Positions 7,019 through 13,813 of a stretch of DNA of 25,290 nt are shown here, piece by piece. The position numbers were made by a program, and so were the translations under genes. The DNA is from an uncultured Dorea sp. (lineage in GTDB: Bacteria; Bacillota; Clostridia; Lachnospirales; Lachnospiraceae). Position 1 is the stretch's first letter. The number at the start of each line of letters is the position of its first letter. Location: positions 6,714 to 32,003 of the forward strand of contig CAJUBG010000042.1 of the NCBI GenBank assembly GCA_910584575.1, written 5' to 3'. The notes beneath the pieces were generated by a model. It saw only the letters and a program-made list of their open reading frames with translations, had not been told where the DNA came from and ran no database searches.

Positions 7019-8146
7019 ATGAAATATGATTATTTGATTGTAGGCGCTGGGCTTTTTGGCGCAATCTTTGCTTATGAGGCAGATAGGGCGGGCAAGCGTG
7101 TACTGGTGCTTGACAAAAGGAACCATGTTGGAGGGAATATTTACACGAAAGAAGTGGAGGGAATCCAGGTACATGAGTACGGCGCCCATATTTTCCACAC
7201 GTCGGATAAGGCTGTGTGGGATTATGTGCAGCAGTTTGCAGAATTTAACCGTTATACCAACAGCCCTGTGGCGAGGTTTGGGGATGAATTATACAATCTT
7301 CCCTTTAACATGAATACGTTCAGTAAGATGTGGGGAGTCAGGACGCCTGGGGAGGCGAAAGAGATGATTGACAGGCAGATTCAGGAGTCGGGCATCACTG
7401 AGCCGAAGAATCTGGAGGAGCAGGCAATCTCACTGGTGGGGAAGGATATCTATGAGAAGCTGGTGAAGGGCTACACGGAGAAACAGTGGGGCAAGCGGGC
7501 CACAGAGCTTCCAAGCTTCATTATCCGTCGGCTTCCGGTGCGCTTCGTGTATGACAATAACTATTTTAACGACAGGTACCAGGGAATTCCTATTGGCGGC
7601 TATACCCAGATAATTGAAAAGATGCTGGACGGGATTGAGGTGCGCCTGAATACGGATTTTTTTGATGAGCGTGACGCGCTTAAGCAGCAGGCGGACAAGA
7701 TTGTATTTACCGGAATGATTGACGCTTATTATGATTACTGCTATGGCGAGCTGGAATACCGTAGTCTGAGGTTTGAGACGGAAACATTGGAGGTGGAGAA
7801 TTATCAGGGGAATGCCGTGGTGAATTATACGGAATATGAGATTCCCTACACGCGGATTATTGAGCATAAGCATTTTGAATATGGATGCCAGGGCGGGTAC
7901 GGCAATACAGGGGAGAGGAATCCAAAGACGGTCATTACCAGAGAATATCCGGCGGCGTGGACAAGGGGAGCCGAGCCGTACTATCCCATGAATGATGAGA
8001 AGAATAATGCCCTCTATGAGAAATATAAGGGGCTGGCGGAAAAAGAAGAAGGGGTAATCTTCGGAGGCCGTCTGGGAATGTACTGCTACTATGATATGCA
8101 TCAGGTTGTGGCAGCGGCGCTTGCATGCGCGAGGGAAAATATATAG
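7019..8146 (+). CDS. glf: UDP-galactopyranose mutase
   Basis: This flavoenzyme converts UDP-galactopyranose to UDP-galactofuranose, the donor for galactofuranose in surface polysaccharides. The 375-residue length is typical. The FAD-binding Rossmann motif is at the N-terminus (GAGLFGA, residues 9-15), followed by LDKRNHVGGNIY and the conserved YGAHIFHT segment. The family's NSPVARFGDELYNLPFN, TEKQWGK and FGGRLGMYCYYDMHQV segments are all present. The gene stands alone between sbcC and a terminator, with no glycosyltransferase, flippase or other capsule gene nearby, so the polymer it serves must be made elsewhere. Confidence 0.96.
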   Translation: MKYDYLIVGAGLFGAIFAYEADRAGKRVLVLDKRNHVGGNIYTKEVEGIQVHEYGAHIFHTSDKAVWDYVQQFAEFNRYTNSPVARFGDELYNLPFNMNTFSKMWGVRTPGEAKEMIDRQIQESGITEPKNLEEQAISLVGKDIYEKLVKGYTEKQWGKRATELPSFIIRRLPVRFVYDNNYFNDRYQGIPIGGYTQIIEKMLDGIEVRLNTDFFDERDALKQQADKIVFTGMIDAYYDYCYGELEYRSLRFETETLEVENYQGNAVVNYTEYEIPYTRIIEHKHFEYGCQGGYGNTGERNPKTVITREYPAAWTRGAEPYYPMNDEKNNALYEKYKGLAEKEEGVIFGGRLGMYCYYDMHQVVAAALACARENI

Positions 8147-8168
8147 GCTGGACAGGAGGGTTGTATAT

Positions 8169-8198
8169 AAGGGGGATGCCGGAAATGACATCCCCCTT
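8169..8198. terminator. Bidirectional terminator between glf and pyrG
   Basis: AAGGGGGATG (8169-8178) pairs perfectly with CATCCCCCTT (8189-8198) across a 10-base loop. On plus it is followed by TTTATAT; on minus the stem ends in CTT and then ATATAC. It lies between the convergent stops of glf and pyrG and probably serves both. Confidence 0.85.
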
Positions 8199-8212
8199 TA
8201 TATCTATTTATC

Positions 8213-9820
8213 CTACTGCTCTTGGTACTCAAGCGCCGCCTCAATAAATCCGCGAAACAGCGGATGTGGGCGGTTCGGTCTGGACTTTAATTCCGGATGT
8301 GCCTGTGTGGCGATGAACCATGGGTGTTCCGTCAGTTCAATCATCTCCACAATGTTCCCGTCCGGCGACAGTCCGGAGAGCTTCATTCCATTAGCCGTAA
8401 GTTTTTCACGGTAATCGTTATTGACTTCATACCGGTGTCTGTGCCGTTCTTTTATCTCTTTGCATCCGTACAACTGGTAAGCCCTGGAGTTTTCATCGAG
8501 AACACAAGGGTATGAGCCAAGGCGCAGGGTGCCGCCAATGTCCTCCACCCCAATCTGCTCAGGCATAATATGAATGACGGGATGGGTGGTGCCTGGGTCT
8601 AATTCTGCGCTGTGGGCGTCGTTGTATCCCAGTACGTTTCTTGCAAATTCAACGATGGCGAGCTGCATCCCCAGACACAGCCCCAGAAACGGGATGCCGT
8701 GGGTGCGGGCATAGCGGATGGCCTCTAATTTGCCGTCAACGCCACGGTGTCCAAAGCCGCCGGGAACCAGGATTCCGCTGACATTTTGCATAACAGAATC
8801 AATATTTTCAGAAGTCACAGTCTCAGAATCTATCCATTTGATATTTACAGTCGCCCGACTGAAGATTCCGCCGTGCTTTAAAGCCTCAACCACACTGATG
8901 TAGGCGTCGTGGAGTTGGATGTATTTCCCCACCAACGCCACAGTAATCTCGGTAGTGGGGTGCTTCAGATAGTCCACCATCTCGGTCCAGTCCTTGAGAT
9001 CCGGCTTAGGACAGTCAAGGTGCAGGCAGTCACAGACAACGCCGGCCAGATTTTCCTCCTCCATTGCCAGCGGCGCCTCATACAGATACTCAACATCAAG
9101 GTTTTGCAGTACCCGATTGGCGGGAACGTTACAGAACAGGGAAATCTTGTCCTTGATTCCAACGTCGAGTGGATGTTCAGAACGGCATACTAAAATGTCC
9201 GGCCAGATTCCCATTCCCTGAAGGTCCTTGACGCTTGCCTGGGTGGGCTTGGTCTTCATCTCCTGGGATGCCCGCAGATAGGGGATTAAGGTCACATGGA
9301 TCAGGATTACATTCTCGTGGCCTTTCTCATGCTGGAACTGGCGGATGGCCTCCAGGAAGGGCTGGCTCTCGATATCTCCTACCGTTCCTCCAACCTCGAT
9401 AATGGCAATCTCCGTGTGTTCTGCGGATGGGTTGCGGTAGAAGCGATTCTTAATTTCATTGGTGATATGAGGGATAACCTGTACCGTTCCTCCGCCGAAA
9501 TCGCCCCTCCGTTCCTTTTGAAGAACCGACCAGTAGATTTTACCGGTGGTAACGTTGGAATTCTTACTCAGGCTCTCGTCAATGAAGCGCTCATAATGCC
9601 CCAGGTCTAAATCCGTCTCCGCGCCGTCGTCGGTAACGAACACCTCGCCGTGCTGAACCGGATTCATGGTGCCTGGGTCAATATTAATATAAGGATCGAA
9701 CTTCTGCATGGTTACCGTATAACCGCGGGCCTTTAAAAGCCTTCCCAGGGATGCGGCTGTAATCCCTTTCCCAAGTCCCGAAACAACACCGCCAGTTACA
9801 AATACATATTTTACTGCCAT
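8213..9820 (-). CDS. pyrG: CTP synthase
   Basis: CTP synthase makes CTP from UTP, ATP and glutamine, the last step of de novo pyrimidine nucleotide synthesis. The synthetase domain starts at MAVKYVFVTGGVVSGLGKG, with its P-loop-like GVVSGLGKG. The C-terminal class I glutamine amidotransferase domain has GFGHRG, the nucleophile elbow PFLGLCLGMQL (Cys near 380) and AHPELKSRP carrying the catalytic His/Glu. The frame opens at a TTG at 9835, but ATG 9820 lies 8 bases after GGAGG and matches the family N-terminus, giving 535 residues. It starts 21 bases after the DUF1846 stop, so the two are probably co-transcribed. No attenuator with a C-rich leader was seen in front of it. Confidence 0.97.
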   Translation of the reverse strand: MAVKYVFVTGGVVSGLGKGITAASLGRLLKARGYTVTMQKFDPYINIDPGTMNPVQHGEVFVTDDGAETDLDLGHYERFIDESLSKNSNVTTGKIYWSVLQKERRGDFGGGTVQVIPHITNEIKNRFYRNPSAEHTEIAIIEVGGTVGDIESQPFLEAIRQFQHEKGHENVILIHVTLIPYLRASQEMKTKPTQASVKDLQGMGIWPDILVCRSEHPLDVGIKDKISLFCNVPANRVLQNLDVEYLYEAPLAMEEENLAGVVCDCLHLDCPKPDLKDWTEMVDYLKHPTTEITVALVGKYIQLHDAYISVVEALKHGGIFSRATVNIKWIDSETVTSENIDSVMQNVSGILVPGGFGHRGVDGKLEAIRYARTHGIPFLGLCLGMQLAIVEFARNVLGYNDAHSAELDPGTTHPVIHIMPEQIGVEDIGGTLRLGSYPCVLDENSRAYQLYGCKEIKERHRHRYEVNNDYREKLTANGMKLSGLSPDGNIVEMIELTEHPWFIATQAHPELKSRPNRPHPLFRGFIEAALEYQEQ

Positions 9821-9841
9821 AGCATCCACCTCCAAGTTGCA

Positions 9842-11335
9842 TTATATACCTTTGCCGCCGAAAAATACAGAGTTTTTTTCGTACTTTGCCTCAAAGGTGG
9901 CCTGGATGGATAATTTTTTAAACTGCTTCATGTCAACCGAGCTTACCATGACGGAGGTATGAACCTGACAGCCTCTTAGCTTGGGAAGCTGTTCTAAGGC
10001 AAGCTTGGCCGACGGGTCTGTCGCGGCGCTGACCGAGAGCGCAATCAGGACCTCGTCTGTGTGAAGCCTTGGATTTTTGCTGCCTTGGTACAGTGTCTTG
10101 AGCTTCTGGATCGGCTCGATTGCCTCTGGGGAAATGACGTGTCGCTCGTGCTCAAGCCCTGCCAGCTCTTTCAGCGCGTTCAAAAGCAGGGCGGCGGAGG
10201 CTCCCAAAAGGTTGGAGGTCTTACCTGTAATGATCCGTCCGTCGTGAAGCTGCAAAGCGGCGGCAGGGCCTTGCGTCTCCTTTGCCCGTGCCATGGCCGC
10301 GTCTACAACCGGACGGTCATGGACGTTGATTCCTGCCTGGTTCATCAGCATCTCGATTTTCATTACCTCGGAGTCTGAGCAGGTTCCGAAAAGCAGCCGC
10401 TTTAACGAGTCGTAATATCTCCGGATAATCTCCTGGCGGGAAGCCTCCCTGCATGCCTCGTCATCGCAGATGCAGTTTCCGGCCATATTTACCCCCATGT
10501 CGGTGGGAGATTTGTAGGGGCTTTCCCCGTAAATGCGCTGGAACATGGCGTTCAGCACAGGGAATATCTCCACATCACGGTTGTAGTTTACCGTAGTCTC
10601 TCCGTAAGCCTCCAGATGGAAGGGGTCAATCATGTTTACGTCGTTTAAATCTGCCGTGGCGGCCTCGTAAGCAAGATTTACCGGATGCTTAAGCGGAATA
10701 TTCCAGACAGGGAATGTCTCAAACTTGGCGTAGCCTGCGGAGATACCGCGTCGATGCTCCTGATAGAGCTGTGACAGGCAGACAGCCATCTTGCCGCTTC
10801 CGGGACCAGGGGCGGTCACGACGGCAAGAGGTCTGGAGGTCTCGATGTAATCATTCTTGCCGTAGCCCTCGTCGCTGACGATAAAGGGTACGTTGGAGGG
10901 ATAGCCAGGAATAACATAGTGCCTGTACACCTTGATTCCGAGCTTTTCCAGACGGCTTTTGAACAGGCTTGCGCTTTCCTGGCCGCTGTATTTGGTGATT
11001 ACGACGCTTCCCACGTAGAGCCCCTGCTCCTGATATGCGTTCATCAATCTGAGCACGTCGGAGTCATAGGTGATGCCTAAATCGCCCCTGACCTTGTTTT
11101 TCTCGATATCCTCGGCGCTGATGGCGATGATAATCTCCGCCTGGTCGGAAAGCTGCTTTAACATCCTTAACTTGCTGTCCGGCTGAAAGCCCGGAAGAAC
11201 CCGCGAGGCGTGATAATCGTCGAATAGTTTGCCGCCGAATTCCAGATAGAGCTTCTGGCCGAACTGCTCAATGCGTTCCCGTATGTGGGCAGACTGTGTC
11301 CTTAGATACTTTTCATTGTCAAATCCGATTTTCAT
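9842..11335 (-). CDS. DUF1846 / UPF0371 family protein
   Basis: This 497-residue protein matches the DUF1846 (UPF0371) family from end to end, starting with GFDNEKYLRTQSAHIRERI and containing LEFGGKLFDDYHASRVLPGF. The family is widespread in Firmicutes and Actinobacteria. Its enzymatic role is not established as far as I know. A possible nucleotide-binding turn, APGPGSGKMAVCL, lies near residue 181, which hints at a phosphate-binding site; that is inference. A cysteine pair in GNCICDDEAC is near residues 285-295. The ATG at 11335 follows AGGGGA at 7 bases. It precedes pyrG by 21 bases, which suggests shared expression. No clean promoter was found on minus in the AT-rich gap upstream. Confidence 0.88.
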   Translation of the reverse strand: MKIGFDNEKYLRTQSAHIRERIEQFGQKLYLEFGGKLFDDYHASRVLPGFQPDSKLRMLKQLSDQAEIIIAISAEDIEKNKVRGDLGITYDSDVLRLMNAYQEQGLYVGSVVITKYSGQESASLFKSRLEKLGIKVYRHYVIPGYPSNVPFIVSDEGYGKNDYIETSRPLAVVTAPGPGSGKMAVCLSQLYQEHRRGISAGYAKFETFPVWNIPLKHPVNLAYEAATADLNDVNMIDPFHLEAYGETTVNYNRDVEIFPVLNAMFQRIYGESPYKSPTDMGVNMAGNCICDDEACREASRQEIIRRYYDSLKRLLFGTCSDSEVMKIEMLMNQAGINVHDRPVVDAAMARAKETQGPAAALQLHDGRIITGKTSNLLGASAALLLNALKELAGLEHERHVISPEAIEPIQKLKTLYQGSKNPRLHTDEVLIALSVSAATDPSAKLALEQLPKLRGCQVHTSVMVSSVDMKQFKKLSIQATFEAKYEKNSVFFGGKGI

Positions 11336-11358
11336 AGATGATTCCCCTTACTTAATAT

Positions 11359-11387
11359 TTGACATATTTATTAAATATGGTTATAAT
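11359..11387 (+). promoter_or_regulatory. Strong promoter of the antitoxin RNA, with palindromic spacer
   Basis: TTGACA (11359-11364) and TATAAT (11382-11387) match both consensus boxes exactly, with a 17-base spacer. No open reading frame with a ribosome binding site follows, so it points to a non-coding RNA. CATATTTATTAAATATG (11363-11379) is a perfect 17-base palindrome and fills nearly the whole spacer, which could be an operator. Confidence 0.85.
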
Positions 11388-11393
11388 ATACTT

Positions 11394-11508
11394 AACAGGA
11401 TAGCCGGAAGGTGACTGGTTCTCACCCGTCCCGGCGAAGATTTACAACAAAACTATATGGAGATAGCCGTCTACTTTACAGAGAGCAGGACGGCTATTTC
11501 TTATTTTT
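11394..11508 (+). ncRNA. Probable type I antitoxin RNA (RatA-like position)
   Basis: The predicted transcript starts about 7 bases after the perfect promoter and ends at the T-rich tail of a strong hairpin, giving about 110-115 nt. Its 5' half folds into a long hairpin: GCCGG (11403-11407) with CCGGC (11431-11435), and GGTGA (11410-11414) with TCACC (11422-11426). Its 3' end is antisense to the last codons, stop and 3' region of the 27-residue toxin gene. This convergent, 3'-overlapping layout is that of txpA/RatA and related Bacillus and Clostridium modules. It also carries TCACCC followed by GTC, which could pair with the toxin ribosome binding site region. The RNA is inferred from promoter and terminator, not measured. 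Confidence 0.75.
11463..11508 (+). terminator. Antitoxin terminator overlapping the toxin stop codon
   Basis: ATAGCCGTC (11463-11471) pairs perfectly with GACGGCTAT (11489-11497) around a 17-base loop, followed by TTCTTATTTTT (11498-11508). The toxin stop codon (11494-11496 on minus) is part of the right arm. On minus, the hairpin is not followed by a good T-run, so where the toxin mRNA ends is unclear. Confidence 0.85.
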
Positions 11509-11577
11509 CAAATTGAGAATTCCTACTATCACTAACATAAAAGTCAGCAGAATCATAAATTCTTCGTATGTACTCAT
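11494..11577 (-). CDS. Type I toxin peptide, TxpA/BsrG (holin-like toxin) family
   Basis: The product has 27 residues: MSTYEEF, then a hydrophobic membrane segment (about residues 8-22), then a basic tail, LKNKK. The MSTYE start, single transmembrane helix and lysine-rich end are the hallmarks of the Bacillus TxpA/BsrG peptides, often annotated as putative holin-like toxin; such peptides damage the membrane when overproduced. The ATG at 11577 follows AGGGG (11590-11586) at 8 bases. A longer frame opens upstream to 11703, but that part is the untranslated leader. A convergent RNA with a perfect promoter overlaps the 3' end. It is shorter than TxpA and BsrG. Toxicity is inferred from family resemblance and layout. 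Confidence 0.8.
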   Translation of the reverse strand: MSTYEEFMILLTFMLVIVGILNLKNKK

Positions 11578-11582
11578 AATAA

Positions 11583-11615
11583 TCACCCCTTCCGTCAGGA
11601 CCTCGGATTGGGTGA
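11583..11615 (-). promoter_or_regulatory. Leader hairpin that hides the toxin ribosome binding site
   Basis: On the minus strand, TCACCC (11615-11610) pairs with GGGTGA (11588-11583), and TCCG (11607-11604) pairs with CGGA (11595-11592), around a 9-base loop. The AAGGGG ribosome binding site is inside the closed stem. Such occlusion is typical of type I toxin mRNAs and keeps the full-length transcript poorly translated. Pairing was done by eye. Confidence 0.6.
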
Positions 11616-11641
11616 GAGCACGTCCTCCGGCTACCCAGGTA

Positions 11642-11647
11642 AATATA
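11642..11647 (-). promoter_or_regulatory. Tentative -10 box of the toxin gene
   Basis: TATATT on minus (11647-11642) would start a transcript near 11635, at the GGGTAGCCGGA segment. The best -35-like hexamer, TTGTGA (11666-11661), is only 13 bases away, so the promoter is weak or misplaced. This contrasts with the perfect antitoxin promoter, as expected for a type I pair. Confidence 0.3.
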
Positions 11648-11745
11648 TTATTTCCAATGTTCACAACTGATTTGATATTAACATAATTTAATATGAAAAA
11701 CAATTTAATTGTAAAAATTCCATAAAAACCATTAAAAAATCAGTC

Positions 11746-11790
11746 ACGGACAATGTTTGTATTGATTTCCGGTCAGGCTGTCCGTATAAT
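11746..11790 (+). promoter_or_regulatory. ftsH promoter with flanking inverted repeat
   Basis: TTGATT (11762-11767) and TATAAT (11785-11790) are 17 bases apart. AGGAGG (11804-11809) and ATG 11816 follow. ACGGACA (11746-11752) and TGTCCGT (11779-11785) are inverted copies, the second touching the -10 box, which could be a regulator site. No CIRCE or CtsR heptads were recognised. Confidence 0.65.
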
Positions 11791-11815
11791 GTAAGGGTAG
11801 TACAGGAGGAAGAAG

Positions 11816-13726
11816 ATGGACAACCAGAATAATAACAACCAGAATAACAGGAATCAGAATAATAGAAACAATAAGCAGGGCTTATCGTTTATCATATTGG
11901 TGACGCTGGTTACGTCGGTCATGGTTATGGCATTGTTCCAGTTTCAGGGAATGGGAGATGATAACGAGATCAGCTATGATGAGTTCCTTGAGATGGTAGA
12001 CGATAAGAAGGTGGAGGAAGTTGTCATCCACAGCACCCGAATCGTGATTACAGAGAAGAAAGAGAAAGGCCAGAAGATAGCAAAGGAGTATTACACCGGA
12101 GTGGTTCGAGACGAGTCGCTTCCAGAGCGTCTTGACAAGGCCGGAGTGAAGTTCAGCCAGCAGATTCCGGATACCACGTCTGCCGTTGTGGCCCAGACGT
12201 TACTGACACTTTTGCCGATTGCGGTGCTGGTAGGCGTTTTCGTCTGGATGACCCGAAAGATGGCAAAAGGCGGCGGAATGATGGGAATCGGCAAGAGCAA
12301 CGCCAAGATGTATGTGGAGAAGCAGACCGGCGTTACCTTCAAGGATGTGGCGGGGCAGGATGAAGCCAAGGAGTCCTTGCAGGAGGTGGTGGATTTCCTG
12401 CATAATCCGGGGAAATATACCAGTGTGGGCGCGAAGCTCCCCAAGGGCGCGCTTCTGGTGGGGCCTCCGGGAACCGGTAAGACTCTGCTTGCCAAGGCGG
12501 TTGCCGGAGAGGCGAAGGTACCCTTCTTTTCTCTGAGTGGTTCTGCCTTTGTGGAGATGTATGTGGGCGTAGGCGCTTCCAGAGTCCGCGACCTGTTCAA
12601 GCAGGCGCAGCAGATGGCGCCCTGTATTATTTTCATAGACGAGATTGACGCTATCGGAAAGAGCCGTGACAATCAGTTGAACAGCAACGACGAGCGTGAG
12701 CAGACCTTAAACCAGCTTCTTGCGGAGATGGATGGTTTTGAGAGCAACAAGGGGCTTGTGCTCTTGGCAGCAACCAACAGACCGGAGATTTTGGATCCGG
12801 CCCTTCTTCGTCCGGGGCGTTTTGACCGGCGTATTATCGTGGAGAAGCCTGACCTTAAGGGCAGGGTGGACGTCCTTAAGGTACATTCAAAGGACGTGCG
12901 TATGGACGAGACGGTGGATTTGGAGGCCATTGCTCTGGCAACAAGCGGCGCCGTAGGGTCTGACCTTGCCAACATGATTAACGAGGCGGCAATCAATGCC
13001 GTGAAGAACGGAAGGACTGCCGTATCACAGGCGGATTTGTTTGAGGCTGTGGAGGTCGTATTAGTAGGAAAAGAGAAGAAGGACCGCATCATGAGCCAGG
13101 AGGAGAGACGGATTGTCTCCTATCATGAGGTGGGCCACGCACTGGTGAGCGCATTGCAGAAGGATGCAGAGCCGGTGCAGAAGATTACCATTGTGCCGCG
13201 GACCATGGGCGCTTTGGGATATGTGATGCAGACTCCGGAGGAAGAAAAGTTTTTGAATACCAAGAAGGAGTTAGACGCAATGCTGGTAGGCTTATTGGCA
13301 GGGCGGGCTGCGGAGGAGATTGTGTTTGACACCGTGACTACAGGCGCCTCCAATGACATTGAGAAAGCTACCAAAGTGGCGCGTGCAATGGTGACTCAGT
13401 ATGGTATGAGCGAGAAGTTTGGGCTGATTGGCCTGGAATCCATTCAGAACCGCTATCTGGACGGAAGGGCAGTTTCCAACTGTGGACAGAAGACGGCTTC
13501 TGAGATTGACAAGGAAGTGATGAAGCTTCTTAGGGATTCCTATGAGGCGGCTAAGAAACTGCTTTCGGGGCACAGGAAGGCATTGGATAAGATTGCCGCG
13601 TTCTTGATTGAGAAGGAAACCATCACCGGAAAGGAATTCATGGAGATTTTCCACGAAGTAGAAGGAATCGATCCGGAGGAAAAGAAAGAAAAGACAGAAG
13701 AACGGATTGCCATGAATCCGGTATAA
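11816..13726 (+). CDS. ftsH: ATP-dependent zinc metalloprotease FtsH
   Basis: FtsH is the membrane-anchored AAA+ protease that degrades damaged membrane proteins and short-lived regulators. The 636-residue protein begins with an Asn/Gln-rich tail of about 20 residues. Transmembrane segment 1 (about 23-43), an external domain and transmembrane segment 2 (about 127-145) follow. Walker A GPPGTGKT is at 216-223, Walker B IIFIDEIDAIG near 270-280, and the second region of homology contains ATNRPEILDPALLRPGRFDRR. The zinc site is HEVGH (437-441), where HEAGH is more usual, with the third ligand Asp near 514. The tail after residue 610 is acidic and variable. Start choice is clear: AGGAGG 6 bases before the ATG. 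Confidence 0.97.
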   Translation: MDNQNNNNQNNRNQNNRNNKQGLSFIILVTLVTSVMVMALFQFQGMGDDNEISYDEFLEMVDDKKVEEVVIHSTRIVITEKKEKGQKIAKEYYTGVVRDESLPERLDKAGVKFSQQIPDTTSAVVAQTLLTLLPIAVLVGVFVWMTRKMAKGGGMMGIGKSNAKMYVEKQTGVTFKDVAGQDEAKESLQEVVDFLHNPGKYTSVGAKLPKGALLVGPPGTGKTLLAKAVAGEAKVPFFSLSGSAFVEMYVGVGASRVRDLFKQAQQMAPCIIFIDEIDAIGKSRDNQLNSNDEREQTLNQLLAEMDGFESNKGLVLLAATNRPEILDPALLRPGRFDRRIIVEKPDLKGRVDVLKVHSKDVRMDETVDLEAIALATSGAVGSDLANMINEAAINAVKNGRTAVSQADLFEAVEVVLVGKEKKDRIMSQEERRIVSYHEVGHALVSALQKDAEPVQKITIVPRTMGALGYVMQTPEEEKFLNTKKELDAMLVGLLAGRAAEEIVFDTVTTGASNDIEKATKVARAMVTQYGMSEKFGLIGLESIQNRYLDGRAVSNCGQKTASEIDKEVMKLLRDSYEAAKKLLSGHRKALDKIAAFLIEKETITGKEFMEIFHEVEGIDPEEKKEKTEERIAMNPV

Positions 13727-13744
13727 ATCGATAAAACCTAATAG

Positions 13745-13777
13745 AAAAGTCCCGGAATCTTATCATTCCGGGCTTTT
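13745..13777 (+). terminator. Terminator after ftsH
   Basis: CCCGGAAT (13751-13758) pairs with ATTCCGGG (13765-13772) around a 6-base loop, and AAAAG (13745-13749) pairs with CTTTT (13773-13777) with one bulged T. The T-run is short, so some read-through into uvrC is likely. Confidence 0.7.
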
Positions 13778-13813
13778 ATGCGTGAAAAACTTTTATTGAA
13801 ATAAGGAGTCCTT

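Noticed and set aside
7430..8191. 253-codon open frame on minus opposite glf
   Set aside because: It is antisense to a complete, clearly recognised enzyme, resembles no family and has no ribosome binding site of its own.
11411..11686. 91-codon open frame on plus across the toxin region
   Set aside because: It starts inside the antitoxin 5' hairpin without a ribosome binding site and is antisense to the toxin gene.
12091..12672. 193-codon open frame on minus inside ftsH
   Set aside because: It is antisense to the conserved AAA+ core and has no recognisable domain.
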